This document shows, one piece after another, positions 1-11,520 of a stretch of DNA of 64,000 nucleotides. The DNA lies in contig JAHWDD010000002.1 of the NCBI GenBank assembly GCA_023897205.1, forward strand, positions 4,216,001-4,280,000, read 5' to 3'. Origin of the DNA: Exophiala sp. HKRS030. Taxonomy: Eukaryota; Ascomycota; Eurotiomycetes; Chaetothyriales; Herpotrichiellaceae. Under the pieces are notes generated by a model. That model did not search any database. It had not been told where the DNA came from and was given only the letters and a program-made list of their open reading frames with translations. Positions within the stretch are counted from its first letter, which is position 1; every line of letters starts with the position of its first letter. Position numbers and translations under genes: made by a program.

Positions 1-351
1 ATTATCGGAGAACTAGTCCTGAAAGCTCGGAATCTGGGTTCCGATGATGAACCTCTGACCATCTCCTGCATCAAGCTAGAATGCACTGGTAGGTCAAGCT
101 ATTCCAGGTAGAGTTGGCCATTGGTAGACCGGAACTCACAAAGAAGAGCACTCAGAGGACATGGGATTTGTATTACAAAAGAGGATGCACTTCTATTTGA
201 CCGATAATCTAGGCTATCAGGTAGGAACATCATCTAACTTCAGCGCCATGTTTCTCTCAAACCAAGGTATGACACTGTGCTTTCTGCCTGGCTTGCTCAC
301 AAAATACTAAACTAATACAAACTGTGGTTCACCATACAAACATGGCTATCC
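1..351. other. No gene recognised
   Basis: I see no complete gene here. One plus-strand frame is open from base 1 to about base 110 and could be the tail of a gene that begins outside the window, but the translation matches no family I know. Confidence 0.3.
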
Positions 352-1029
352 TCAAGCAGAAGGCTTAGGATGCACGTGTTCCTTGAGATCCTTGACAAAG
401 TTTTCCTTCTGTGGGCCACCTTGACGATGATAGTCAGATGCAAGGCGCCATTTTTTCCCACTGGGTGCTACGCCTGGTTTACCAGCAAGCTTTGCTTTGA
501 GATGAGCAGCGAATTCTCTTTCGAATTCTTTGCTGTCTCCCTCTACCTGAAGGTTGTATTTGTCCTTGATTTGCTCTGGTAGATCAAGCTTTTGCCAGAT
601 GTCGTAGAAGTTGAATTTGGCATTTGGATGGCCTGGCTTGATGTCGATGATGTCGTTGTTGTTGTTTTTGTTGTTGATGGTGTTGGAGGATACTGGAGTT
701 GCAACAGCTACAAGTGTTGATGGCTTGAGGTTGGCAGTGGTGGTGATGACGGTTGTAGGTGTGCTGATGACACCGGTGGCATTTGCATGCTGCACACCTC
801 TCTGAACAAGTTGAACGCCAGTCGTAGAGGTCGCTGTTGCTGTTGCGACAGAGGCGTGGTCAACAACCAACGTGGCTGGAATCTTGACTATGGTCCAGCT
901 CTCTGTGGCATCGGGCAAGTAGTCCCAAGCGAAGACTCCTTCACCTTTTGGGCCAGAGTCTTCAGTAGCGGCTTGCTGAGCCATACCACCAAGGAGAGAG
1001 AGAGTTGCGAGGATGAAAGAGTAACGCAT
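352..1029 (-). CDS. Secreted hypothetical protein
   Basis: This is a single-exon ORF of 225 residues starting at an ATG. The first 17-20 residues (MRYSFILATLSLLGGMAQQA) form a typical signal peptide: a basic residue, a hydrophobic core, then small residues. Residues about 50-125 are rich in Thr, Val, Ala and Asn, which suggests an O-glycosylated linker, with an Asn run (NNKNNNND). The C-terminal 90 residues are charged and look helical, rich in Lys and Glu, and lack cysteines. No membrane anchor or GPI signal is visible at the C-terminus. I do not recognise the family. It is probably an extracellular or wall protein; the function is unknown. Confidence 0.65.
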   Translation of the reverse strand: MRYSFILATLSLLGGMAQQAATEDSGPKGEGVFAWDYLPDATESWTIVKIPATLVVDHASVATATATSTTGVQLVQRGVQHANATGVISTPTTVITTTANLKPSTLVAVATPVSSNTINNKNNNNDIIDIKPGHPNAKFNFYDIWQKLDLPEQIKDKYNLQVEGDSKEFEREFAAHLKAKLAGKPGVAPSGKKWRLASDYHRQGGPQKENFVKDLKEHVHPKPSA

Positions 1030-1935
1030 GTTGGATAGAGGACGAAGAAACCCGGAAAAGGCGTCGATCAGGTGGGAGATGTTGAATGTGGAGATGCTGG
1101 TATTCTGAGAGATGAAATCTTCTGTCGATGGATGTTTCTTTGAGAACCAACCTGAAATTCAAACGGGGGGACTGAGCAATTACTTATACCTAGCTGACCA
1201 CCTGGAGGTCCTCACTATCGACGTGAACTTCCTGGGGTGTGGATCTGGGCTGCAGCAAATGTAAGGCTGAACGTCGTTCTTTTGAGGACCTCGCCACAGA
1301 GTCGAAAAATGACAAATGCTGGACCAGGTTTCTATTTGACGACCACCCGGCAGGCAGTGGACCCTTGACCAAAGTATGGCATGCCACCATCTGCCAGACT
1401 TACAAGAATGGCTACGCGACACTGATCTGCTTCTTCTTTTCTCCTCAAAGTGGATCAGCACGAAGCCAGAGAGTGAGGATGGAAAAGGCTGCACAAGGTT
1501 TGATTTGGACAGTATCCAGTACGATATTGTCATCATAACCATTAATGGTCGAAGAGTCGGACGACGACTAGACATGAACCAAAAGACCTGCAGTGAATTT
1601 GCGAAGCTTGGGATCCACAAAGTACAATTCATCCAGCAGCCTTGCATAGAAAAGCGAGCTATCTTCAGAAGATCCACCCTCGACAAGGCAGTGAAAATGA
1701 GAATGAGTGATTTTCCAGCTTTTCTGACAACGGTTCAAAATTCATAGGAGCTAATAGTATCGGACTAGGTTAAAAAGAGGTGCTCGAGGCTCTCCTCCGC
1801 AAAAGATCAGACCGAGACCCTCAGGACGATACAGATCGTGGGGAGACGCAGTATACTTTTTCCTGATAGACGGAATCGACTGTGGCAGCAATCTCTTAAG
1901 TGATAATTCGTCCAGCAATTCTTCGCTTAAAGAGA
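1030..1935. other. Fragmentary ORFs, no gene recognised
   Basis: Short overlapping open frames occur on both strands, the longest on the plus strand at about 1376-1747, but none has a recognisable motif. The tract follows the NACHT pseudogene in that gene's direction of transcription, so it may hold more of the decayed C-terminal repeats. I could not demonstrate such repeats. Confidence 0.3.
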
Positions 1936-1939
1936 TAGA

Positions 1940-3433
1940 GTTGTTCTTCGCCGTAGCCTACACTACTCTCAGAAGACATTTACAAAATACCGTCTGTTTG
2001 GCCAAGCTAGAATGCGGTGGTAATGCAAACTTTTCTCGTAATGATCCCTCTCAGTTGACGATTGTTCCGTCCTTTCGAAAGGAGTCGCAGAACCCAAGTT
2101 CTGACTGGAAATTGAGATTTTCGAATGAAGGCACCCTTGATGGACCGGTTTCCAGATTCCAGACAGAATCTGCAGTGGAAAGCGTTTATTTGAGGCGAAA
2201 TCCCTGGAAATCTTACCATCCATCTACATCATTCATCACCCTTTCCTCAACCTCGTCATTAATGTTTTGCTGCCCCTTCTTGAGCTTGGGATCGTTTAGC
2301 CCTTAAGATCAAATATGACGGCGAATATCCTCGTTGGATTAGAGCCGCCTGGATTTCGATGTTGAAGTCTTAAATTTCCCTCATGCGATCCTTCATATCG
2401 GATTCTGATCGACTCGCAACGAAGATGTCAACATTGGTATATATGCTGCATTTTCTCTCGTTCAAAGCATTTAGTACATTTGCATCCTCCTAATGTTTCG
2501 ATTCCGGTCATTCGTCCAACTAATATATTATCAGGAAACTCTGGGTTACTTCTTCAGAAGGTCTTTGAGAGGGTCAAGAAGTTACGTTGAAGTTGGCAAC
2601 GATCCTCCACAAGTTCGTATACATTCACCACAGATTGCGAAATCGGTATTGTCCGGGCACATATCTGGGGAATGAGAGAACGGACAAAGCCATTGCAAGT
2701 CTACCGGGATGAATCATTGAAATAAAAGAAGTAACATGAAACCGGGTTTGGTTTTTGCCTTTCGGAAGCAAGGTAGTCAACCAAAGCCGAGCTGAGAACT
2801 CTCTTGCCAGCACCTGGCTTGCCATGAAGCCATAACGGTTGACCCTTTCCCGGGAATTGACCCACGACTGGAAGTCTGGCGAATTTAGCGACCTTTGACA
2901 AATGTCTGACGATCTCTCCAACGGAGCGCTGACGAGGCTGGGTGGCGAACTTGCCTCGACTGCTTTCATGTCCAGACCGGCGTCTTTCATCTCGTCGACC
3001 GTTTCCTGAATTGCGTTCGACTGAAGCGCGGTGTGTTCGGCAAGCGCTGCATACAACTCCCTCATTAGCTTCTCCAGACTTGTCAATATCTTCTCGATGC
3101 TCTTGGCTTCGTGGGGCCACATCAAGCCTCGCTTCACATCGGATGCATCTTTGGATTTTTTCTGCCCTTCACTCAACTCCATAAGGGCACTATTGCAGGC
3201 TTCAAGTAGACCATCTTTGCGCTTTAGGGACTTCAGAACCAAGAAACGGTCGCTTTCGGGTTCTCGGCCATATCGCCAAGTCTTTCTAGGAGGCTTTTGA
3301 TGCTATCGGTCTGGTTTGTGGTATTCTGGATTTCCTTTGGTGCTTGCCCTGCTTTATCGATGTATTCATAGCAGGAGGAGAGAATCAACTCGCCGAGATT
3401 GATGATTTGAACGATTGTAGCGGCTTCAGTCAT
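1940..3433 (-). pseudogene. Decayed NACHT (STAND/NLR-like) NTPase
   Basis: Read on the minus strand from the ATG at 3433, this begins with a helical N-terminal region of the kind found in fungal NACHT proteins (MTEAATIVQIINLGELILSS). After a frame change near 3240 comes the rest of that region (LMWPHEAKSIEKIL). A second frame change leads to a clear P-loop segment (LWLHGKPGAGKRVLSSALVD) near 2830-2770. A stop follows at 2701-2703, immediately after CYFFYFNDSSR. Past it, in the same frame, similarity resumes with FVRSLIPQI and then, after more lesions, with VDIFVASRSESDMKDRM and NIEIQAALIQ, the region that follows Walker B in this family. With at least two frame changes and several stops it cannot make a full protein. 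Intact relatives act as intracellular sensors in allorecognition and programmed cell death. The 3' limit is uncertain. Confidence 0.75.
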
Positions 3434-4273
3434 AGTGAGAGGGCACACCAAGCCTGTACGCAAAGATGTGGGAAGGCAGAAGTCTCTTGGTGAATCTACC
3501 GATGGTTCCTTCAAAGCATACCAGTATTCAAGTTTGGGATCATAGCTCTGGTCGTTTGTTACGAATGACCAGATTAATATGCTCTTTGGTGGAAGGACAT
3601 GCTTATGAGAGGGAGGAAGGCAGTGAGAAGGAGTAGGGCGGTGAGAAGAAGTAAGAGAAGGAGAAGGATGATCACGAATGGTGCGATGCTCAACTCGTTT
3701 CACCCCACTGGGTCAGAAGTCAACAACGGCGGGAGAGAGTAGGTCATATTGCACGCTATCCTCAAAGAAATACAGAGGCGCACTCAGCGACAGCCTTCGC
3801 AAAAAACCCTGCGCCCAAGGCATATATCAGGCATTCTTTAACCCTATCCATACGCGATTCATAAATTGTTTGAATCTAGTTTTCACCCAGTTGTCGTCGT
3901 AGATCTTTTAGTTTTCCGAGCTGCTTCATCGCAAAAGGTTGGGCATGTACACCGCGCGCGATCGTGAAAAGGAACAACGCACTGATGGGCTGCGAGTGAT
4001 GCAAAACAACAATCCTCTGGCACAAGAACCATGATTGGGCCAAAAAACTGTCCCGCCCAGCCCCAGAATAGCGCTTGGGCTGCATCGTTGGCCACAAGAC
4101 CAAGAACCAATCAACAGCGGCAGTCTGACAGCCACCATTCTTACTCATCTTTGACAGCCTCGCTGGCCTCTAGCACCTCTCATAAGATTATATCCTTCTT
4201 TCATACCGTGCCTCACTTCCAAAGAACTGTATCTAACATCCCGTAAACGAGGATACTCACGAACATCCGAACA
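3434..4273. other. Intergenic, no gene recognised
   Basis: This lies between the divergently arranged NACHT relic and the DUF5519 gene. Only short overlapping ORFs are present (for example 3876-4148 on the minus strand) and they lack recognisable motifs. It probably holds the promoter of the gene starting at 4274. Confidence 0.4.
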
Positions 4274-5049
4274 ATGTCTCAATCATCAACATTCCCCGGC
4301 ACATACTACCACACCCTTTCGGCCAAAATCAATGCGCGGCCACTCGTCACCGGTACAGCTCTCGCCGCCACGATCTCATTGCTCTGGGTCATCAGCGACT
4401 TCCGAGCTTGGAAGGCTTTTGGCACCGGCGGCACTCCACCAACATGGAGCGGCTACTGGCGGATGACAAAGCTTCGCGTCAATCGTTTCTTGCTCTTCGG
4501 GAAGGACAACCTGACCGACCCATCTCCGCTTTCCACCACTGGACCGACATATCTTGATGCCACCAAAGTCCCTGCCCGTGAAGGCCCGCGACCCAAAACT
4601 CAGAGCCGAACTATGCCTCAACGCCAGATTCCATATGGAAAGGACATCGTAGCCGAAGGCGTGCGTGATCGTGTTGCCAACTTGGTGGCCACATTCGCCG
4701 CAAGGTATCCCGACATTCTCGAATTGAGACCTAGCAAGACCGAGGGCGGATCTTCTGATGCGATCTATGGAAATCCCAATCTACAGACTCTAACTCCGAG
4801 GACGAAGAGCAATCCCTTGCTAGGAACGGAAATTGCTCATGCGCATGGCGCCGAGGGAGTCTTCACCTTTGGCTCACTGAGAAGGACGCGAGGACGGTTG
4901 TGGAGAAGGGTTGGGGAGAGAGGTTTCCATTGACTTTTATCGACAAGGGATGGATTTTGGTTTATGCGCCCAGGACTATGGCTGAAGTTGATGTCGTGGA
5001 GGTGATTGTCAAGGCGGCGATCTCTCATGTTACAGGCGTTGAGATTTGA
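4274..5049 (+). CDS. Luciferase-domain (DUF5519) protein, one frameshift
   Basis: The ATG at 4274 opens a frame with a likely N-terminal membrane segment (residues about 27-40, TGTALAATISLLWV). The C-terminal domain matches fungal 'luciferase domain' (DUF5519) proteins. The open frame would end at 4933 in an unrelated tail. At the GGG run 4855-4857 the conserved sequence moves to the next frame and reads GSLHLWLTEKDARTVVEKGW, then ERFPLTFIDKGWILVYAPR, ending at TGA 5047-5049. One missing G accounts for the change, and the same lesion type occurs in many genes of this window, so it is probably a sequencing deletion. The family's biochemical role is unknown despite the name. A membrane-anchored protein of about 255 residues is expected after correction. 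Confidence 0.75.
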
Positions 5050-5312
5050 TACTCTGAGGCTATGTCTAGCTGTCTTATCCGACAGCTGGGTGTGTAGGGA
5101 CAGCCAGGGCATTCTTTCGTGCAGATTGTCAGTTGGGTTGGAAAAGCTCTTGGTCTGCTGAAACTTGGGCGTGGCAGCCATTATTCTCCTTGTATCATAT
5201 CAATTGCCGACTTTGGCGGATCAATATCACGATGTTCTATGAGCAGCTTGACCGCCACATCTGGTTCATTTGTATACATGATTTCACATTCCCCTTGTAC
5301 TTTCTCTCACTC

Positions 5313-6185
5313 TTAGGCCAGCTTGTTGTCATACAAATTACTCCTCTCCACCTCTCTGACCCACAATCTCCATGGCTTATCCTGAAACGCCTCGTTCATG
5401 ATCTTCGTACCCTTCTCCTGCTCGGCAGTGAGCGGTTCAAACCCATCTCCAAAAGCAAACTGCCCCTCTCCATCCGGATTGTGTCTGGCTATAGCCATGG
5501 CTTTCGTCTGTGCCTCAGCATTGATCCTCGTGTAGATCGCCCGATACACAGCGGTCACGATATCTCTGCCGACGGTCGTAAAACCATGTCTTCGCATCAA
5601 CACAACCGTATGTTCTGGATCCTCGGCCGAGGGATCTGACGCGAACTTGTCGGCCAAGGCTTTGCCAAATCGCATGTTGTTGACTAACATATCGCGCTGC
5701 TCGCCTTCTTGGTACAACGGATCAATATCAAAGACCGGGCAGCCATCTCTCCCTAGAAACCCGGACATGTGATAAACCGCTTTCAAACTGACACCCGTGA
5801 CCACATACGGCAGCACTTCTTCGGCATGTGAATGGATAACGCAGTTGACCGACGGATAGCACTTGAAGATCTCGCCGTGGATGAACCGTTCAGAATAACC
5901 CTTGGGCGCATTCGGGTCGACGGGGGACGAGTCGGAGATGTGGTAATGAATGAGATCTTCGGGCCCGCTGACTAGTGCTGGTGGCATATAAGCGCACATA
6001 ATGTAAACTGAAGAATCAGATGGATGGCGGATGGAGATGTGTCCGTATGCATCGACGACATTGTGGTAATGCAGGATGTGGTTTGCGGTGATGAGGGCGC
6101 GCAGGGCCGTGGTGAGACTGGAGTTGTAGGCCGTCATGGTTGCGGTTGTGTCTTTTGGGGTTGTGTCTTCTTGAAGACTAGCCAT
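5313..6185 (-). CDS. Class II aldolase/adducin-domain protein
   Basis: This is an intact single-exon ORF of 290 residues from the ATG at 6185. The whole chain fits the class II aldolase/adducin fold. Near residue 45 it has a glycine-rich substrate loop with histidine (DAYGHISIRHP). Near residue 115 is the paired metal-binding motif HSH (CVIHSHAEEVLPYV). Near residue 205 is the third histidine region (MRRHGFTTVGRDI). In aldolases of this fold three histidines hold Zn2+ and a glutamate deprotonates the sugar phosphate. Fungal members like this one are mostly uncharacterised, and several lie in metabolite clusters. No signal peptide is visible, so it is probably cytosolic. The two genes that follow on the plus-strand map are also small-molecule enzymes, which hints at a catabolic group. 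Confidence 0.9.
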   Translation of the reverse strand: MASLQEDTTPKDTTATMTAYNSSLTTALRALITANHILHYHNVVDAYGHISIRHPSDSSVYIMCAYMPPALVSGPEDLIHYHISDSSPVDPNAPKGYSERFIHGEIFKCYPSVNCVIHSHAEEVLPYVVTGVSLKAVYHMSGFLGRDGCPVFDIDPLYQEGEQRDMLVNNMRFGKALADKFASDPSAEDPEHTVVLMRRHGFTTVGRDIVTAVYRAIYTRINAEAQTKAMAIARHNPDGEGQFAFGDGFEPLTAEQEKGTKIMNEAFQDKPWRLWVREVERSNLYDNKLA

Positions 6186-6706
6186 CGGGTGATTGGCGTC
6201 AGTTTTAGATCATTATTGAAAGGGTGTTTTCTTTCTTGGTCATCAGTGAGTAGTACGGAATGCTGTCAATTGTGTCATTGCCTTTCAATAAAAGGGACGC
6301 TTGGTGCTCACTGTCGACCATGCGATTTGCTCTACTTGTCGGCTCGTACGACGAAGAAACTTGACATGATATGTCCTTCAACACATTTGATAGACTTGAG
6401 TACGTACAGCGTACTTCAGTGGGAGCTGTGGACGGCTTTCGGGTGTAACATAAGCCCTGATCTTGTAAGAATGTGAGTAAGACACGTGCAAACAAGGAGG
6501 GGGTGAGCAATGTTATGGTTGTCGAGATGTAGCTTCAAGGCGGGGCAGAGGGCAGTCCAAGGCTTAAGTTGTTCCAATAGATCAATTCCTCGAGGCAGCG
6601 TACATAGATTGTCAAAAATAGTATTCTGATTCATCAACGATGGAAGCAGCGTCATAATCTCATCTTGTGTCATTCATCTAGCAATGCTCAAACCCTACGT
6701 GCGATG
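6186..6706. other. Intergenic between minus-strand genes
   Basis: Promoter-sized gap between the aldolase gene and the barrel protein gene, both on the minus strand. The short ORFs here (6416-6673 and 6205-6510, minus) have no recognisable motif. Confidence 0.4.
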
Positions 6707-7315
6707 TCAGTCCAAGTTGACCTGTTTAGCGAAAAAGAACATCAGATCTGTCGGCTTTACACGAAACCCATCTGCGTGCTCAATCATATCCACCATTGCC
6801 GACGTCGCTTCATCTGTATTCTCCCACCCTGAGAAATGGACACGAATGTCATGATCGTGCTTGTGCTTGCGTAGATTCCATGCTGCTACTGCACCATACC
6901 TCGCACCGCCCAGGTTTCGAGTGACCTCGGCGAAGTTCTGATCGATTGCGTCTTTGTCGATATGTTTCGGCATGGTTTCCTTGATGACGCCTATTACTGG
7001 GGCTTCAAGTGGAATTTCATTTTGATCGATGTCCATATACTGCATCCAGGTGATGTCCATCTGATCTTTAACCAAGTCAAGGATCTTAGCTTGCTGGGGT
7101 GAGCCACTGAATCCGTGCTCGTGCTTCTCCTTTGACGGCCACCCTCCTATCACAAATAATACACTGGGATCGTCGACTTGTTCGTAGAAAAGAGTCGGCA
7201 ACCCACTGTATTGCTCAATAACTCGTTTGACGTCCTTGAGGTTAGAGATGAGCGTTGGTTCGGATGTAGTAATGCCGTGCGTCAGCTGGATATGTGCTAG
7301 TTCGATTATCGCCAT
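6707..7315 (-). CDS. Dimeric alpha/beta-barrel (ABM-like) protein
   Basis: The frame is open from 7549, but the first ATG that begins a plausible fold is at 7315 (MAIIELAHIQLTHG), giving 202 residues. Upstream residues are non-conserved in character and start at a non-ATG codon. The sequence shows two ferredoxin-like halves. The first contains LPTLFYEQVDDPSVLFVIGG with W-rich text and the second contains HDIRVHFSGWENTDEA, the pattern of a tandem stress-responsive/antibiotic-monooxygenase-like dimeric barrel. Such proteins bind or oxidise small aromatic molecules without cofactors, or have no known activity. No catalytic residues can be assigned. It sits between a class II aldolase and an FAD monooxygenase. 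Confidence 0.7.
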   Translation of the reverse strand: MAIIELAHIQLTHGITTSEPTLISNLKDVKRVIEQYSGLPTLFYEQVDDPSVLFVIGGWPSKEKHEHGFSGSPQQAKILDLVKDQMDITWMQYMDIDQNEIPLEAPVIGVIKETMPKHIDKDAIDQNFAEVTRNLGGARYGAVAAWNLRKHKHDHDIRVHFSGWENTDEATSAMVDMIEHADGFRVKPTDLMFFFAKQVNLD

Positions 7316-8024
7316 GTCTGGTATGCAGGCTGGACATTTGGTGACTCTGCTTGAAGGGGTTATACTTGTAAAAGAGCCCGATAAGGCTGATGAGATAATC
7401 CGGATTGTGACTAAGACTAGACTATTGCCAAAGATATATATCTTGGTTAAATCCTCTTTCGAATTGTGATGAAGTTCAGCCAGAATGTTCGCGCATACGA
7501 ACCACCTGTTGCTTGTACCTATCAGGCAACGACGCGCGAAGATGGGCATGAACAGTCAGCAATAACGCTCGCACCGTTTACAGTCAAGCTTGAGCGTCGG
7601 GCACCCCTCGATCGCCAAACTTCAAGCGCCTCGGAACGAAACCTAGATTGAACTTCCCAAGCCTATCGTTAGGCAAAGAAGAAAGAAGTGTCAAGATCAA
7701 ATAGTGGGACAATGCACTACGGGAACTTTGTTGCTGGTCCAATGGCGCAAAGCTTCCTTTCACAACAATCGTACTCTCTGGCATCGATTTGTGTTCTAGG
7801 GTCACATGTACTGGGTTCTAAGAAGAAAGGCACTCAAACCAAGTCAACACTTCTATCGTCGTAAGAAGTTCGGCCTCTATTGGTCACGCCTACTGTTGAA
7901 TTGAACAAAGTGAGCGGTCGCTTATGCAGACGGTCATCGGACCCCGTATTCAGAGTTTCTCTCATCCTCCGAATCTTTCAAACCCCTCTACGGCGGGCAG
8001 CAGCAAGGAACTCACTGTACTACA
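7316..8024. other. Divergent promoter region
   Basis: This lies between the minus-strand barrel gene and the plus-strand FAD monooxygenase. It likely carries both promoters. The minus-strand ORF at 7584-7805 has no recognisable features. Confidence 0.45.
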
Positions 8025-9450
8025 ATGACGCAAGCTCCAAGAGTCATTATTGTGGGAGCAGGTAAGTGCCCACTATTCAGATCCGCAGTCGTTCTTCTTT
8101 GTAGCTTACACTACTCAAAGGTCTATCTGGCCTAGCTATTGCTCAAGGACTACAAAAGGTTTGTTCTCAGCCGCACCATCGACCCAGGACTAAAATCTTG
8201 CCAGAACAATATCGACTATGTGGTGGTCGAAAAGGAAAGCGAGCCCAGAGATCGCAACTGGGGCGTGACAATCGCCTGGAGTCATCCGTTCCTTGCACAG
8301 TTATTACCAGATGACCTCTTCAAACGTTTGACGGAATGTCAGCCAGACCCTGGTCTCGACTCCAAGGAAGCTGGGTATGAAAGTGTGATTATTCGCGATG
8401 GTCAAAGTGGAGAAACTATGGTTGAACCACCTTTTCCTGGTGTTCGAAGACTTAATATTCAGAAGACGAGGAAGATCTGGTCAGAGGGCGTGAATGTTAA
8501 GGTATGTGGAAGGTGGAAACTTGCGCCTGTGCCTGCTCTCATCTGATATGTTGATAGTTTGGTAAAACCATTACGGATATCGAATTGACATCAGACGGAG
8601 TGACAGCTCATTTTCACGACGGTACATCTGAATCCGGAACTGTTCTTGTTGGATCTGACGGGGCGGATCGTGGGTACGAAGATGGCTTGTTGGTGATGAA
8701 GCAACATCAACAGTCCTCCCTTACACATTTCTCAACTTCCCATTCACCTATACCGCCGAGCGAGCATTGAAGATGGACAAAATGATGCATCCCATAGTCG
8801 ACGTCGGCATCCACCCGAAATCTATGTATATTGGCATCTTCGTGCTCGACAAGCCTGACCTCGAAAGACCCGAAACCTGGATCTTCTACATTCTCGCAAC
8901 ATGGCAAAGATCAGAGGACGACTACACAGGGAACAAGAACATGCTGGAAGAACTGAAGAAGAGGATGGAAGGCTGGGCAGATCCATTCCGCTCTGCTGTC
9001 GAATGGATTCCCGAAAACGTAAAACCAAAGGCCGTGCCTTTCAAGATCTGGGGTCCTAAATCTGCATGGGACAACCGTGGAGGCAGAGTGACATTGTCCG
9101 GCGACGCTGCTCACAGCATGACATTCCGTGAGATCTTCCCCTCCTCGATACCATGCAGTCCACTAACAATGCCATCAGACAGAGGCCAGGGCGCCAACAA
9201 TGCAATTCGAGACAGCGAACGCTTCGTCCACGCCATGCTGGCCGTACAAGCCGGCGACAAGACTCTCCTCGAGGCAATCAACGACTACGACGAGGACGTC
9301 ATCACGCGTGGCCGACAGGAGGTTGAGGTGTCAAGGATCCAAACTGACGCGTTGCACGACTATGTGAATTTCTTCAACAGTCCTATCATGAAACATGGCA
9401 TCAAACCGACGATCGATATCAATAATTTGAAAGGTCAACCCAAGCCGTGA
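8025..9450 (+). CDS. FAD-dependent monooxygenase (PHBH-like), one frameshift
   Basis: There are five exons: 8025-8061, 8121-8158, 8205-8501, 8558-9127 and 9179-9450, all with GT-AG introns. The N-terminus has the dinucleotide-binding motif GAGLSG followed by an acidic strand end (YVVVEKE). The late FAD motif reads LSGDAAHSMTFHRGQGANNA across the last splice junction. This is the salicylate/p-hydroxybenzoate hydroxylase-like fold, which uses NAD(P)H and O2 to hydroxylate aromatic or polyketide-type substrates. There is no signal peptide. One base is missing near 8667-8670: the frame ends GSDGAD and resumes one base out with VRRWLVGDEATSTVLPY. The substrate is unknown. The neighbours suggest a small catabolic or tailoring group, but this is inference. 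Confidence 0.85.
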
Positions 9451-10547
9451 TCGTAGGGCTTGCATCCTGGGTTGGCATGGCGATGATGTGGATAGTGGGT
9501 GAGTATGGGACTATTGCGGTCACGATATCAATTGACCAAGTTCGATTGTGTTCCAGAGAGTCAGAGCGCATCATCAGGGCCTCAACTGCATATTTTTCGG
9601 CTTTTGCACTGTGGTATGCTTAGCCTAGATCCTAAGAGGATGCAACGATGAAGAACAAGATTTCTGCATTAATGGGCATCATCGCAGGCTTGAAAAGGGC
9701 AGTGGAAAGATCATCATGATATTGAGAAGACTGTATCTTCATGGTTGGAAACAGTCATTCGTGTCCTCTGTTGAATTGTCGTAAGAAGGCTATATGATTG
9801 TGGTAATGATGAACCTATTCACATGTCGCTAGTCGAACGATCGGTATCTCTAAGTCACAAAACATCGAACAGAAGAGCATGTATCATTATCCATGCTCCT
9901 GCGAACCATTAGCCATTTACCATGACTTGACCATACAGTTGTCAATATGTTCTTCTCCTCGCATGTCGTATTTCATGGTTCGCGTGATTCATAAGGTCGA
10001 CATTGATTCGATCTTCAGCGTTGTCCACAAGCCCAAGTGGACTGTGTCCAAAGACACTGAGTTGCATGCTCGTCCTGTAGTGAACCATCGTGCATGCGAA
10101 CGGTGTGCTTGGACACACAAGAGTCGCGGCTACCAGGAGACCGGAGATAGACACGGATCTGACATGTATCATGGACTTGTAGTCAATACTGTGATAGGTC
10201 CACTAAGCGGATATTATGTAGAATTCTGCTGCTGCATGAATTCGTCTTCCTTGCTATCCAGGATCGTTACCTGGATTTGGGGTTAGATTTTTCCCGTTTA
10301 AGGCCTTGCCAGTCTCGATGTGTCCTGTGAGGCCAATCTTTCGACTTGCAAGTGATAGGACTATGGGGCTCGGTGCTGCTTTGTAGATTGCTATGCAAAA
10401 TAACTCAGTTGGAGGTGGCATGAGGTCTTGACATTGACCAACAATCTGCCTAAATTATCGAGGCTGGTGTAGTCGATGCACTCCGGCTGATTGCGTTGAA
10501 GACGTCGCCGTGAGAGAATTATCCGACATCCTTTGGGATAAATTTCT
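9451..10547. other. Intergenic, convergent genes
   Basis: This 1.1 kb lies between the 3' ends of the FAD monooxygenase and CFD1. The longest ORF (9879-10286, plus, 135 codons) has no family features and irregular composition. I see no gene. Confidence 0.45.
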
Positions 10548-11520
10548 TCAGGGTTCTGCGAATGTTCCTGTCACTTTTTGATTTACGGTTGTTGCGAAGC
10601 CTGAGAAGATGGGATTCAACCCGCATTCTCGATATCGTTCGACCAACTCTGTGGACTTTGATGCAGCCTCACTGGGATCTGAGCCATTTTGAGCAGTCTT
10701 GACACCTTCGACGAGATCTCCAAAGGTAGTATCAATAGGAACTGAACCCAAAAATGGAACTCCTGCCTCCCTGGCCATGATTTCACCACCACCTTTGCTA
10801 AAGACGTTGGAGATTTCGCCACAGCAGGGACACAAATATCCTGACATATTCTCAATGACCCCTAGAACAGGAACTTGGGTTTTGACACAAAAGTTCAATT
10901 CCTTTCTGACATCTGCTGTGGATATGGCTTGTGGGTGGTCACGACAACTGCTCCAGAGAGTTTCGGCCTGGTATCAACATCCAAAGCGATACCATTTCCA
11001 TTCCGTGCTGGTTGAACACTTGAAGCCAATTTATGCAACTCTTCCACAATCGCTATGTGCTCGTCACTTGTGCCTGGCGGGTATCGATAAGAAGATAGTC
11101 GGTGTTGGGTGGCCACAGGACATCTGACACGAACTGTCGTACCATTGCGGTCTTCTTGGGTCCGCGCCATATGACGGCTGCATCACGGGATGGAAGGAGG
11201 AAGGCGAGTGATAGGGCGTGAAGAGAACCTCTGCTCGTGGTGGCGGACTGTTGGTCTGTGGTCGTGGAATTGGAGGCAGGCTTGGGTTCGGCGGCATGGA
11301 CTTTCACTGGGAGCCATCCACCCGGGGCTTGGGTGACTTTCTTGTCCTCTAGATTAAGGAGGCGTGGGATACTCGGACCGGTCAAATCAATATCGAGAAT
11401 ACCGACGTTGTGGCCTTGCTGAGAAAGGGACAGGGCAAGTTGTATGGTGGTGCTAGATTTACCAACTCCGCCTTTGCCTGACAGGATGAGGACGACATGT
11501 TTGATGTTTTCCAGACCCAT
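10548..11520 (-). CDS. CFD1: Cytosolic Fe-S scaffold P-loop NTPase CFD1, two frameshifts
   Basis: The ATG is at 11520. Residues 1-30 carry the deviant Walker A motif of the Mrp/NBP35 family ([11 protein letters not shown]). They are followed by [13 protein letters not shown], the APGGW segment and [15 protein letters not shown]. The C-terminal part has the metal-binding CxxC context [14 protein letters not shown]. Cfd1 forms a heterotetramer with Nbp35 that assembles [4Fe-4S] clusters for cytosolic and nuclear proteins; it is essential in yeast. The conserved sequence changes frame twice, each at a CCC run on the coding strand (plus positions 11079-11081 and 10933-10935). One extra C at each point restores the family sequence. 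A single-copy essential gene is unlikely to be broken twice, so base-calling deletions are the best explanation. No introns are needed. Confidence 0.92.

Noticed and set aside
9879..10286. 135-codon plus-strand ORF
   Set aside because: No domain, no homologous motif, irregular composition, and it lies between two convergent 3' ends.
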